From NCBI GenBank assembly GCA_904397815.1, contig CAJFOT010000024.1, positions 1 to 64,000 on the forward strand: DNA of 64,000 nt, given 5' to 3'. This document shows, piece by piece, positions 50,126-59,264 of this stretch; the first letter of the stretch is position 1; each line of letters starts with the position of its first letter. The position numbers and the translations under genes were made by a program. The notes beneath the pieces are model-generated. The model was not told the origin of the DNA. It did no database searches and worked only from the letters and a program-made list of their open reading frames with translations. The DNA is from Candidatus Paralachnospira sangeri (GTDB lineage Bacteria > Bacillota > Clostridia > Lachnospirales > Lachnospiraceae).

Positions 50126-51460
50126 TTATTCTGCAGCTGCCTCTGTTTTCTCTGTTTCTTCTTTCTCTTCCGCCTTTTCTACTTCCACAGCAGTTTCTGT
50201 CAGAAGATCGATGGCTTTCTGAACGGCCATGTCTTTCTTCATCGCCTTCATTTCTTCTTCACCCATGAAGGATTTCAGTTTATCAGCCTCCATCTGGTAA
50301 TTCTTTGCCATCTCTTCCAGTTCTTTATCCATGTCCTCATCAGAAATCTGAATGTTCTCTGCATCGGCAACTGCCTCCAGCACCAGTCTGGTCTGAATCT
50401 GCTTCAGTGCCTGGGGCTTCATCTGCTCCAGCATTGCATCTTCATTCATACCTGTATACTGCATGTACTGATCCATGCTCAGGCCCTGCTGCTGCATTCT
50501 TCTTGCAAAATCATTCACCAGATTGGCCGCCTGGGTCTTCAGCATCGCGTCAGGGATATCCATCTGCGCGTTGGCAATGGCAGCGTCCACCGCGGCATTC
50601 TCCTTCATGGTCTTTGCATTGGCTTCTCTTCTCTCTCTGATCTTCTTTTCTACATCGGCCTTGTACTCTGCCATTGTTTCAAAGTCAGACACCTCAGAAG
50701 CAAACTCGTCATCCAGTTCAGGCAGGTTTTTCTCTTTGACTTCCTTTACTGTCACCTTAAATACTGCCGGCTTGCCCGCCAGATCCTTTGCATGATAATC
50801 CTCAGGAAATGTTACGTTTACCTCCACTTCCTTTCCAATCTCAGCGCCGATCAGCTGATCCTCAAACCCGGGGATAAAAGCGCCGGAACCGATGGTCAGC
50901 GGGTAATCCTCGCCCTTGCCGCCGTCAAATGCCTCGCCGTCCACGAAGCCCTCGAAATCGATAACCGTCTGGTCATCCTTCTGTACAGGACGCTCTACGC
51001 TGGAAATCACAGCATTCTTCTCCTGCTCTCTCTTGATTTCTGCCATCACATCATCTTCTGTGACAACAATCTCTGTCTTGGGCACTTCCAGACCCTTGTA
51101 CGCGCCCAGAGTTACTTCCGGTTTCACTGCGACAGTGGCAGTGAAAATCAGATCCTTGTCAGGCTCAACCTGATCAAAATCAATTTCCGGGGAGGATACA
51201 ATCTCCAGACCGCTTTCTTTTGCTCCCTGCTCATAAGCATCCGGCAGCACACTGTTCACAGCCTCTTCCAGAAATACGCCCTTGCCATACATTTTTTCAA
51301 TCATCTGACGGGGCACTTTGCCTTTTCTGAAACCGGGAACATTAAATCTATTCTTGTTTTTAATAAATGCCGCCTGCATAGCCTTTTCAATTTCAGCAGC
51401 CGGAACCTCTATGGTCAGTTTAGCCATATTTTTTTCTAATGTTTCAACTTTCACACTCAT
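50126..51460 (-). CDS. tig: Trigger factor
   Basis: RFNVPGFRKGKVPRQMIEKMYGKGVFLEEAVN; FKBP-like domain; acidic tail; upstream of clpP-clpX. Confidence 0.96.
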   Translation of the reverse strand: MSVKVETLEKNMAKLTIEVPAAEIEKAMQAAFIKNKNRFNVPGFRKGKVPRQMIEKMYGKGVFLEEAVNSVLPDAYEQGAKESGLEIVSSPEIDFDQVEPDKDLIFTATVAVKPEVTLGAYKGLEVPKTEIVVTEDDVMAEIKREQEKNAVISSVERPVQKDDQTVIDFEGFVDGEAFDGGKGEDYPLTIGSGAFIPGFEDQLIGAEIGKEVEVNVTFPEDYHAKDLAGKPAVFKVTVKEVKEKNLPELDDEFASEVSDFETMAEYKADVEKKIRERREANAKTMKENAAVDAAIANAQMDIPDAMLKTQAANLVNDFARRMQQQGLSMDQYMQYTGMNEDAMLEQMKPQALKQIQTRLVLEAVADAENIQISDEDMDKELEEMAKNYQMEADKLKSFMGEEEMKAMKKDMAVQKAIDLLTETAVEVEKAEEKEETEKTEAAAE

Positions 51461-51701
51461 CTGTTGTGTATCCTCCTTAACCTGGCGATATCTGCTTCAA
51501 CGGACTTCTCCGTTTGCTTCCCTGAAATAATAATATAATTAAGAACGGAATCGTCAATGCCATTGCCGATTCTTTCTATATCAGCAGTTTACCATTATAA
51601 CATAATATAAAGCATTTTGTCATCCCCTTTTTCATAGGGATTCTATGAAAATATTGTGAAAATTCGCTAAAAAATCATGTTTTTCATCATAATTTTCTTT
51701 T

Positions 51702-52256
51702 TTATGACTCCGGATGCTGAATTGCCGCCTTTATTTCTTCTGCCGGCTTTTCCCCCTTCAGAACCCGCAGCAGCTCCAGGCCAAGGTCAATGGCAAAACC
51801 TACGCCTCTGGCCGTTGTGATATTTCCATCCGTTACAACCCCCTCATGGGTATAAGACGCTCCCAGCAGCTGACCTTCAAAGCCCGGATAACAGGTGGCT
51901 TTCTTTCCTTCCAGCAGGCCCAGTTCTCCCAGAACGCTGGGCGCCGCACAGATTGCAGCCAGACGGCGGCCGTCAGCAGCCGCTTTTCTCAGAGCGGCGC
52001 ATACCCCTTCACTTTCCCGCAGGTGAGTGGTCCCGGGCATGCCGCCGGGCAGAAACAGCAGATCCGCACTGTCAGGATCGCTCGCTTCCAGCAGGCAGTC
52101 AGCACCTACCCGAATGTTATGAGCGCCGGTAACCTCCATCTTCCCGTTCACCGAAACCAGCTGTACTTCCACGCCTCCCCGACGCAGCATATCAACCACT
52201 GACAGGCATTCCACCTCTTCCATCCCATCCGCAATGTACGCCAGAACTTTACTCAT
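51702..52256 (-). CDS. DJ-1/PfpI family protein
   Basis: VLAYIADGMEEVECLSVVDMLRRGGVEVQLVS; LAAICAAPSVLGELGLLEGKKATCYPGFE. Confidence 0.9.
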   Translation of the reverse strand: MSKVLAYIADGMEEVECLSVVDMLRRGGVEVQLVSVNGKMEVTGAHNIRVGADCLLEASDPDSADLLFLPGGMPGTTHLRESEGVCAALRKAAADGRRLAAICAAPSVLGELGLLEGKKATCYPGFEGQLLGASYTHEGVVTDGNITTARGVGFAIDLGLELLRVLKGEKPAEEIKAAIQHPES

Positions 52257-52375
52257 TCTTTCTCCTCCTTCTCCTGTTTTCTTCTTACGATTTCTTCAGG
52301 ACTAGTGAATGGGACAGTACACTAGCTCCTGATAGGCCATTCCGCTTTCTATAGTGTATCCTATCCCGGCGGGAA

Positions 52376-52483
52376 ATGCAAGGGCACAAACAGTATGAGC
52401 GGGACAATTTCAAATCCATGTCGGAGGCGGAAGCCGGCGGTTTTATCGTTAAAACCATGGCAGAATTGGAGGAATGTGAATAG
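52376..52483 (+). pseudogene. Antitoxin C-terminal remnant (YefM/Phd-like)
   Basis: Frame ..MQGHKQYERDNFKSMSEAEAGGFIVKTMAELEECE*, stop TAG directly abutting the toxin ATG. Confidence 0.5.
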
Positions 52484-52630
52484 ATGAATATCATATTCAC
52501 TCCCACTGCATGGGCGCATTATACCGAATGGCAGCAGGAAGATAAAAAAATGACAAGAGGATTAGTACCGGAAAAGGAGTATGCGAATCTGAAAGCCGAT
52601 ACCCGGGAAACCAGGCCGGCAGCCCTGTGA
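52484..52630 (+). pseudogene. Truncated YoeB/Txe-like toxin N-terminal fragment
   Basis: MNIIFTPTAWAHYTEWQQEDKKM.. matches YoeB N-terminus; diverges after DKKM and stops at 48 aa. Confidence 0.6.
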
Positions 52631-52660
52631 GCATCCGCTCAGGACCGCCGGCCTGGTTTC
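52612..52660. repeat. Inverted repeat at the end of the toxin remnant
   Basis: aaaccaggccggc ... gccggcctggttt. Confidence 0.7.
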
Positions 52661-52833
52661 GAAATTGGGGTTGTAAGCTTTATCAAAAGCAGCTTGAAGA
52701 AATTCTACTGTCTGATAAACAAAGGATTTTTTATTCCTCTATCCCCATTTTAAAACAAAGGTAACATTCTTTCCAATATATTTTTTGTATCAACATATAA
52801 CTGCAATTTATAATCTCCGTTTACCTGTCCGCC

Positions 52834-53502
52834 TTACACCGGCAGGGTCAGGTCTGCGCCCTGCACCATGCTGCGGGGCTGCACGATCAGGAATTCTTCC
52901 TCCGTCCACGGCCCGGTCAGCAGTTTTTTGATATAATCCAGGGTAGCAGGCAGCACCCGGTACTCCAGCTTCAGCGCTTCTGCGATCCGCTCCGCCTCGG
53001 CGCCGGCCTTTTCCATGGAGTAGCAGCCAGTGTCCAGCAGGGCCAGCGTCCTGTAATTTCCCAGCATCATTTTAAAGATCTCATTACCGGTCTTTTCCCC
53101 GTACTTCTGAATGGAATATTCATATTCCTTCCAGATATTACGCTCTCCCTTCAGCCAGCCTTCAGTCAGAAAATATGTCCCATAAGCCCGGGAAATCTCG
53201 ATCCGGTTTTTGCAGGAACCCAGCAGGAAGGAGATACAATCATCCACTCTGGGGATAATCAGTGTGAAATCCCCGGTCCGCACATTTTCAATCGAGTTTC
53301 CGCAGTATCCCATCGCCAGCAGAATCCGCTCCGCCCCCTCGATACTGTCAAAGGTTTCCTGAAGCACCTGGTTCAGCTTTGCCGGATAATTGTGAAGCCC
53401 GGATTCGATCCAGTGAATTTCATAGTCACAGCCGCACTCTTTCACAGCCTCTGTCAGTTCATTTTCCAGTGTCTTGCAGCTCACAATAACTGTTTTTCCC
53501 AT
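52834..53502 (-). CDS. DUF1638-type protein
   Basis: VIVSCKTLENELTEAVKECGCDYEIHWIESGLHNYPAKLNQVLQ; LAMGYCGNSI..PRVDDCISFLLGS. Confidence 0.75.
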   Translation of the reverse strand: MGKTVIVSCKTLENELTEAVKECGCDYEIHWIESGLHNYPAKLNQVLQETFDSIEGAERILLAMGYCGNSIENVRTGDFTLIIPRVDDCISFLLGSCKNRIEISRAYGTYFLTEGWLKGERNIWKEYEYSIQKYGEKTGNEIFKMMLGNYRTLALLDTGCYSMEKAGAEAERIAEALKLEYRVLPATLDYIKKLLTGPWTEEEFLIVQPRSMVQGADLTLPV

Positions 53503-53760
53503 ATTCAGCCCTCTCTTTTTCCACTAATATTCCTCCCCCGCCCTGCCGCAGGATATCCGATATGATCACATAAATGATATATAGCATTTTCCCTTTTTTA
53601 TGTCAAGCCGGCGCACTTTGCAAATTGTCTTTACCCGCAAAACATGATATGATTTCTTCAAAGCATCTGACATGACGTATCTAAGACCGCCGGCTGTGAT
53701 GATTTTCCGGTATTATCCGGCGCAGCCGGCAGGGTTTTCAAAACCCGGAAAGGATTTTAT

Positions 53761-54216
53761 ATGGAAATTGAAAGAAAATTTTTAGTCACAGACCTGCCTT
53801 TTCCCCTGGAACAGTTTCCCTTCCACGTGATCGAGCAGGCCTATCTGTGTACAGAACCGGTGATCCGTGTCCGCCGGGAGGACGACACCTATTATCTGAC
53901 CTACAAGGGAAAAGGGATGATGGTGCGGGAGGAATATAATCTTCCTCTGACGGAGGAATCCTACCTTCACCTGCGCGCCAAAGCTGACGGCAATATTATC
54001 ACAAAAACCCGCTATCTGATTCCTCTGGCTGACGGCCTGACGGCAGAACTGGATGCATTTCAGTCACCCAACCAGGGGCTGCTGCTGGCGGAGGTGGAGT
54101 TTTCTTCCGAAGAACAGGCGCTCAGCTTCATGCCCCCGGACTGGTTCGGGGAGGATGTCACCCGGGATTATCACTATCAGAACAGCTATATGAGCCGGAT
54201 GGCTATATCCCGCTGA
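53761..54216 (+). CDS. CYTH-domain protein (class IV adenylate cyclase/thiamine triphosphatase-like)
   Basis: MEIERKFLV start (EIERKF/ExExK motif); VRREDDTYYLTYKGKG. Confidence 0.92.
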   Translation: MEIERKFLVTDLPFPLEQFPFHVIEQAYLCTEPVIRVRREDDTYYLTYKGKGMMVREEYNLPLTEESYLHLRAKADGNIITKTRYLIPLADGLTAELDAFQSPNQGLLLAEVEFSSEEQALSFMPPDWFGEDVTRDYHYQNSYMSRMAISR

Positions 54217-54368
54217 ACAGACTGCACAGAGGCAGATACCTCACTGAATTGAGTCAAACGGATATTCGCAATCCGCTTCGCTGCTGCTCATAACCGAATA
54301 GACGCTTCACATCTTCTCAGAAGGGGCTTGTACCCCTTCTGAGCTTTCCTGATTCGGTTAAATAAAAA

Positions 54369-54403
54369 GGCCGGCGGAAGATACTGCGTTCCGCTGGCCT
54401 TTG
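54369..54403. terminator. Bidirectional terminator between CYTH and M23 genes
   Basis: aaaggccggcggaagatactgcgttccgctggccttt. Confidence 0.8.
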
Positions 54404-54431
54404 TCTGGCTTCACAATTATCGGATATCAGA

Positions 54432-55394
54432 TTATTGAATATAATCCAGAGGGTCAATGGGAACCCCGTCTTTCGTCATACTGAAATACAGGTTGCCGCC
54501 TTCGACCACATAGTATTTCGTAGGCTCCGCCACCTGGCCGATCACCGTCCCTGCCTCTACGATATCACCGGAAGCAACCGGTATCTCTGTCAGCTGACCG
54601 CATTTGGCCTGATAACCGTTGCCCATGTCGATGACCACAAAGTCGCCGATCTCTTCATTGTGATCCACAGTGACCACTTTTCCCTCCGCCGGCGCTGCCA
54701 CGGGTGTTCCCGGTTCTGCCTGAATCAGCACTGCCGGATTGGTCTTATACAGATCCAGCGTAGGAAAATATATGGTGGAATCCATGCTGAAGTCCAGCAG
54801 GACGCTGCCTTCCACCGGCCACTGCAGGGTGCTGGCCTCATTAAAATAAGTGTAAGGCAGCTCTGCCACAGGATTAACCAGGTTGGAAGCAGCCTCAGCC
54901 CCTTCTGCCTCGGTATCCTCGGCCTGTCCTTCTGCAGCGGTTTCTCCGCTTTCAGATGCCGTATCAGTTCCTTCTGCCGGCCCTTCTGTCTCAGGAGCGG
55001 CATTTGCCGCTGCCGCCTCGCTTTCTTCTGCCGGCGCAGTCTCATTGGCTTCGCCTGTGTCTGTCATCTCTGCGTCTGCCACTGTCTCCCCAGATGTCTC
55101 AGAACCGGCCGCGGCCACATTCTCCTCTTCCGTCTCCTGGCCCTCACCGACTGCTGCGAATCCTGCTATCTCGTTGTTCTGCTCCATTTCTTCCCGGGCA
55201 TAGGACTCATCCTGTGCCGCCTGCATCTCTCCCTGGCTCTCTTCTGCGTAAGCCGGGCTCTCCTCCACCTCATTTTCCTGCCTGCTGCCCCATACCACAG
55301 CGGCAGAGGCTGCTACCACCAGCATGGTAAGTACGACGGACATAAAGGTCTTGCTCTGGAAAAGTTTATTCATTTTTCTGTTCACAACATTCAC
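54432..55394 (-). CDS. M23-peptidase-like protein, SpoIIQ-type
   Basis: Single N-terminal TM, long acidic Ala/Glu/Thr linker, lysostaphin-fold domain (..GTPVAAPAEGKVVTVDHNEEIGDFVVIDMGNGYQAKCGQL..); downstream of spoIID. Confidence 0.8.
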   Translation of the reverse strand: MNVVNRKMNKLFQSKTFMSVVLTMLVVAASAAVVWGSRQENEVEESPAYAEESQGEMQAAQDESYAREEMEQNNEIAGFAAVGEGQETEEENVAAAGSETSGETVADAEMTDTGEANETAPAEESEAAAANAAPETEGPAEGTDTASESGETAAEGQAEDTEAEGAEAASNLVNPVAELPYTYFNEASTLQWPVEGSVLLDFSMDSTIYFPTLDLYKTNPAVLIQAEPGTPVAAPAEGKVVTVDHNEEIGDFVVIDMGNGYQAKCGQLTEIPVASGDIVEAGTVIGQVAEPTKYYVVEGGNLYFSMTKDGVPIDPLDYIQ

Positions 55395-55489
55395 CTCGAT
55401 TCCCTTTCAGCTCTCGCTGTTATGTTTCTAGTGTTACCGAAAACATTTGATTTATTCCTCGAAATGAATGAAATGAAGGATATATAAAA

Positions 55490-56443
55490 TTAATTTTTCT
55501 GCTCCTGTCTCAGAGTGATCTCAGTGCCCGGGTAATAGTAGGACAATATCTCTTCCTTTGTCTTTCCCTCCTCTGCCATCCTGGAGGCCCCTGTCTGGCT
55601 GAGTCCGTAACCATGGCCGCTTCCTGTACAGGTAATCCGCACGCCGTCCTCCAGGGCGGAAAAGGAAAAGGCCGTGGAGGGCAGTTCCAGAGCGCCTGCC
55701 AGCTCATCCCCGGTAAACAGCTGCTGATCGATCTGAACCGCCGTCACATACCCTGTGTCCTCCCGATTCACGATCTGAATCTTTTCGCTGATTCCCTCCG
55801 CCGAAACCTGCCTGCCGCTGTCAATTCCATTCACTGCCTCTGCCAGCTTCTGTCCGCTGAAATCCATAACTGTCAGATAGCCGTCACAGAGCTGGTCATT
55901 GCTCTCCACTGACACCAGATAGGGAAATTCCTCTCCCATCGTCCGGGTTTTTCCCGCGCTGGCTCTGTGAAACAGGGCATCAATCAGCTCACCCTCATAT
56001 GTCAGCACCAGCCCTGCCGTGGCTGAAACCGCATCCTTATATTCCTGATACACCTGCGAAAATTCATCGCCAAAATCCTCTTTCATCTCTGCCAGGCTGA
56101 GATACTGAATGCCCAGATCCTCTGCCAGGCTGCTCTGAGTCTGATCCATAGTCTTGTACAGGTTCGTCCTGGCGGCAATGGCCTGGGCTTCTTTCGCCTG
56201 AGCTGGCGCTTCTGTCCCAATCTGCTCTGCCAGCACATAAATCAGAAAATTCTCCGCATCCATCTCCTCCCCTTCCACCATAACCATATCCCCGCTGTAA
56301 AACAGTCCGGTGCGGCGCACCTCAACCTGTCCGCTCCAGACCAGCGTGACAATATAGGGAATCATCATCGACAGCAAAAACCCGCCCATCACCGCGGCCC
56401 ACCTTCTGACCAAAACAAACACACCGCCTCTCACTATTTCCAT
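55490..56443 (-). CDS. spoIID: Stage II sporulation protein D
   Basis: MDAENFLIYVLAEQIGTEAPAQAKEAQAIAARTNLY; ALFHRASAGKTRTMGEEFPYLVSVES; GSGHGYGLSQTGASRMAEEG. Start chosen at MEIVRGG. Confidence 0.92.
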   Translation of the reverse strand: MEIVRGGVFVLVRRWAAVMGGFLLSMMIPYIVTLVWSGQVEVRRTGLFYSGDMVMVEGEEMDAENFLIYVLAEQIGTEAPAQAKEAQAIAARTNLYKTMDQTQSSLAEDLGIQYLSLAEMKEDFGDEFSQVYQEYKDAVSATAGLVLTYEGELIDALFHRASAGKTRTMGEEFPYLVSVESNDQLCDGYLTVMDFSGQKLAEAVNGIDSGRQVSAEGISEKIQIVNREDTGYVTAVQIDQQLFTGDELAGALELPSTAFSFSALEDGVRITCTGSGHGYGLSQTGASRMAEEGKTKEEILSYYYPGTEITLRQEQKN

Positions 56444-56652
56444 TATATGTGAGTTCCGGCAGAACATGCACAGCAATGTGCCGCAGCAGAAAGTCCGGAC
56501 GGCATCAGCAGCCGTACCGCATTTTTCTTCCCTGCAGCAGCCAGTATTCAGGAAAAGTGAGCTGCAAAACGGTATCAAAAGGCATCGGCTGGCATCTGCC
56601 TCTGCGGAAGCGGGGATGGATACAGACATGTGGAGACCTGATTACAAATACA

Positions 56653-56783
56653 TAAAAATAGAAACCCGCTTTTACAGACAGAAATGAGTGCTCAACGCTC
56701 ATTTCTGAGGGCTTAATGAAGAAAAATCATCAGGATTTTTCTTCATGTAAGACCGGTTCTGTAAAAGCGGGTTTCTATTTTTA
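56653..56783. repeat. Three-helix inverted-repeat structure with perfect 26-bp outer stem
   Basis: TAAAAATAGAAACCCGCTTTTACAGA (56653-56678) with perfect complement (56758-56783); inner perfect stems 56680-56688/56698-56706 (9 bp) and 56716-56728/56734-56746 (13 bp). Confidence 0.9.
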
Positions 56784-59252
56784 CTCTGCCATATCCACCG
56801 TAATCTTATCCAGATGCCAGATGTCATCCACATAATCCTGAATGGTTCTGTCGGATGAGAATTTGCCTACGTTGCTGACGTTCTTGATAGCTGCCTTGGC
56901 CCACCATTTTTCATCCCGGTACGCGGCTTCCACCCGTTTCTGCGCTTCTGCGTAGGAGCGGAAATCTTTCAGGATGAAGTAGGTATCTGCCTTGGATGTG
57001 CTGAAAGTATTCAGCAGAGAGTTATACAGATCACGGAACAGTTCCGGATTCTCCGGTGAATAGTAACCGTTGATCAGCTGCATCAGAACACGGCGGATAT
57101 CCTGATCGCTGTTAAAGATATCCATCGGATTATAGCCGCCATTGTTCTCATAATTAATCACCTCATCCGCAGACAGGCCAAAGATGAAGGCATATTCCTC
57201 TCCTACCTCCTGCACGATCTCCACATTGGCCCCGTCCATAGTGCCCAGGGTCAGGGCGCCGTTCAGCATGAACTTCATGTTGCCGGTGCCGGACGCTTCC
57301 TTGCTGGCCGTGGAAATCTGCTCGCTGACATCACTGGCCGGGAAGATCAGTTCTGCGTTGGATACCCGGTAGTCCTCGATAAATACCACTTTAATCTTGC
57401 CATTGATGCTCTTGTCATTGTTGATGACATCTGCCACAGAGTTGATCAGCTTGATAGTCAGCTTCGCGATCTTATAGCCTGCTGCTGCTTTGGCGCCGAA
57501 AATAAAAGTTCTGGGATAAAAATCCATATCCGGATTATCCTTCAGCTGATTATACAGGTGCATAATATGAAGGATGTTCAGCAGCTGCCTCTTATACTCA
57601 TGAAGCCGCTTTACCTGCACGTCAAAAATGGAGCGGGGATCTACATCGATGCCATTGTGCTCTTTAATATATTTTGCCAGACGCAGTTTGTTCTGATATT
57701 TAATATTCATAAACTCCTGCTGGCATTTCTCATCATCTGCATAAATTTCCAGTTTTTTAATGTGAGACAGATCTGTAATCCACTCATCGCCGATTTTGCT
57801 GGTGACCCAGGAAGCCAGCAGCGGATTGGCGTGAAGCAAAAATCTTCTCTGGGTGATGCCGTTTGTCTTATTGTTGAATTTTTCAGGCATCATCTCATAA
57901 AAATCTTTTAACTCCTGCTTCTTTAAAATCTCAGTATGGAGCTTTGCCACACCATTTACAGAGAAGCTGGCCACAATCGCCATATTTGCCATTTTCACCT
58001 GGCCGTCATAGATAATCGCCATCTTCGCGATCTTCTCCTGGGCCTGGTTGGGATACATCTGTCTGATCTGATCACAGAATCTTCTGTTGATTTCTTCCAC
58101 GATCTGATAGATTCTGGGCAGCAGCCGGGAGAACAGCTCAATGGGCCATTTTTCCAGAGCTTCTGCCATAATCGTATGGTTGGTGTAGGCACATGCTTTT
58201 GTAGTCACGCTCCATGCATCATCCCATGTAAGATAATGCTCATCCATCAGCACACGCATCAGTTCCGGCACCGCCACAGTGGGATGGGTGTCATTCATCT
58301 GGAATACAATCTTCTCATGAAGATTGCGGATATCAGTATGCTTCGGGTTGCTCAGATATTTCTGAATCGCTGTCTGGATGCTGGCTGAAATAAAGAAATA
58401 CTGCTGTTTCAGACGCAGTTCCTTGCCTGCATAATGATTGTCGTTTGGATACAGAACCTCCACAATGGTTTTTGCCAGGTTCTCGGCCTCAACAGCTTTC
58501 TGGTAATCTCCTTTGTCAAATGCCTCCAGATTAAAGGTATTAATAGGCTCGGCGTCCCAGATTCTCAGGGTGTTCACTACATTGTTGCCATAGCCCACCA
58601 CCGGCAGGTCATAGGGCACTGCCCGAACAGACTGATAACCCTCCTGGATGAAATGGTCGCGTCCATGCTCATCCCGTTCTACCCGGACATAGCCGCCGAA
58701 TTTCACTTCCTTGGCATACTCCTCCCGGCGCACCTCGAAGGGGTTGCCGTTTCTTAACCAGTCATCGGGGACCTCTACCTGATAGCCGTTCTCGATTTTC
58801 TGCTTGAACATTCCATATTTATAACGGATGCCGCAGCCGTAAGCCGGATAGCCCAGGGTTGCCAGGGAATCCAGGAAGCAGGCTGCCAGACGGCCCAGGC
58901 CGCCGTTGCCCAGAGCGTAGTCCCGTTCCTGATCCTCGATTACATTCAGGTCCAGACCCAGCTCATCCAGTGCCTCGCTGATCTGGTCCCAGGCGCGGAT
59001 ATTGATAATATCGTTGCCCAGAGCCCGGCCCATGAGAAATTCCATGGACAGGTACACCACCATTTTTGCGTCCTGTTTGTCATATTCTTTATGGGTAGCA
59101 ATCCACTCATCAATAATTACATCTTTTACCGCATAGGCTACCGCATTGAACAGCTGCTGCGGAGTAGCCTCCTCAATCGTCTTACGGTACAGGTTCTTCA
59201 CATTATAAACGACAGTTTTCTTAAATTCTTCTTTATTTAGTCTGTTGTCCAT
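56781..59252 (-). CDS. glgP: Glycogen/starch phosphorylase
   Basis: VYLSMEFLMGRALGNDIIN; ALGNGGLGRLAACFLDS; EASGTGNMKFMLNGALTLGTMDGANVEI (PLP site). Confidence 0.96.
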   Translation of the reverse strand: MDNRLNKEEFKKTVVYNVKNLYRKTIEEATPQQLFNAVAYAVKDVIIDEWIATHKEYDKQDAKMVVYLSMEFLMGRALGNDIINIRAWDQISEALDELGLDLNVIEDQERDYALGNGGLGRLAACFLDSLATLGYPAYGCGIRYKYGMFKQKIENGYQVEVPDDWLRNGNPFEVRREEYAKEVKFGGYVRVERDEHGRDHFIQEGYQSVRAVPYDLPVVGYGNNVVNTLRIWDAEPINTFNLEAFDKGDYQKAVEAENLAKTIVEVLYPNDNHYAGKELRLKQQYFFISASIQTAIQKYLSNPKHTDIRNLHEKIVFQMNDTHPTVAVPELMRVLMDEHYLTWDDAWSVTTKACAYTNHTIMAEALEKWPIELFSRLLPRIYQIVEEINRRFCDQIRQMYPNQAQEKIAKMAIIYDGQVKMANMAIVASFSVNGVAKLHTEILKKQELKDFYEMMPEKFNNKTNGITQRRFLLHANPLLASWVTSKIGDEWITDLSHIKKLEIYADDEKCQQEFMNIKYQNKLRLAKYIKEHNGIDVDPRSIFDVQVKRLHEYKRQLLNILHIMHLYNQLKDNPDMDFYPRTFIFGAKAAAGYKIAKLTIKLINSVADVINNDKSINGKIKVVFIEDYRVSNAELIFPASDVSEQISTASKEASGTGNMKFMLNGALTLGTMDGANVEIVQEVGEEYAFIFGLSADEVINYENNGGYNPMDIFNSDQDIRRVLMQLINGYYSPENPELFRDLYNSLLNTFSTSKADTYFILKDFRSYAEAQKRVEAAYRDEKWWAKAAIKNVSNVGKFSSDRTIQDYVDDIWHLDKITVDMAE

Positions 59253-59264
59253 TCATGGCCTCCT

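Noticed and set aside
54872-55270. Repetitive GCx/GAx-rich stretch resembling a tandem repeat
   Set aside because: Low-complexity Ala/Glu/Thr linker of the M23 protein, no regular period; not a VNTR or CRISPR.
54435-55487. 350-aa plus-strand Cys/Leu-rich ORF that looks membrane-like
   Set aside because: Complement of the repetitive acidic linker of the SpoIIQ-like gene; composition artefact.
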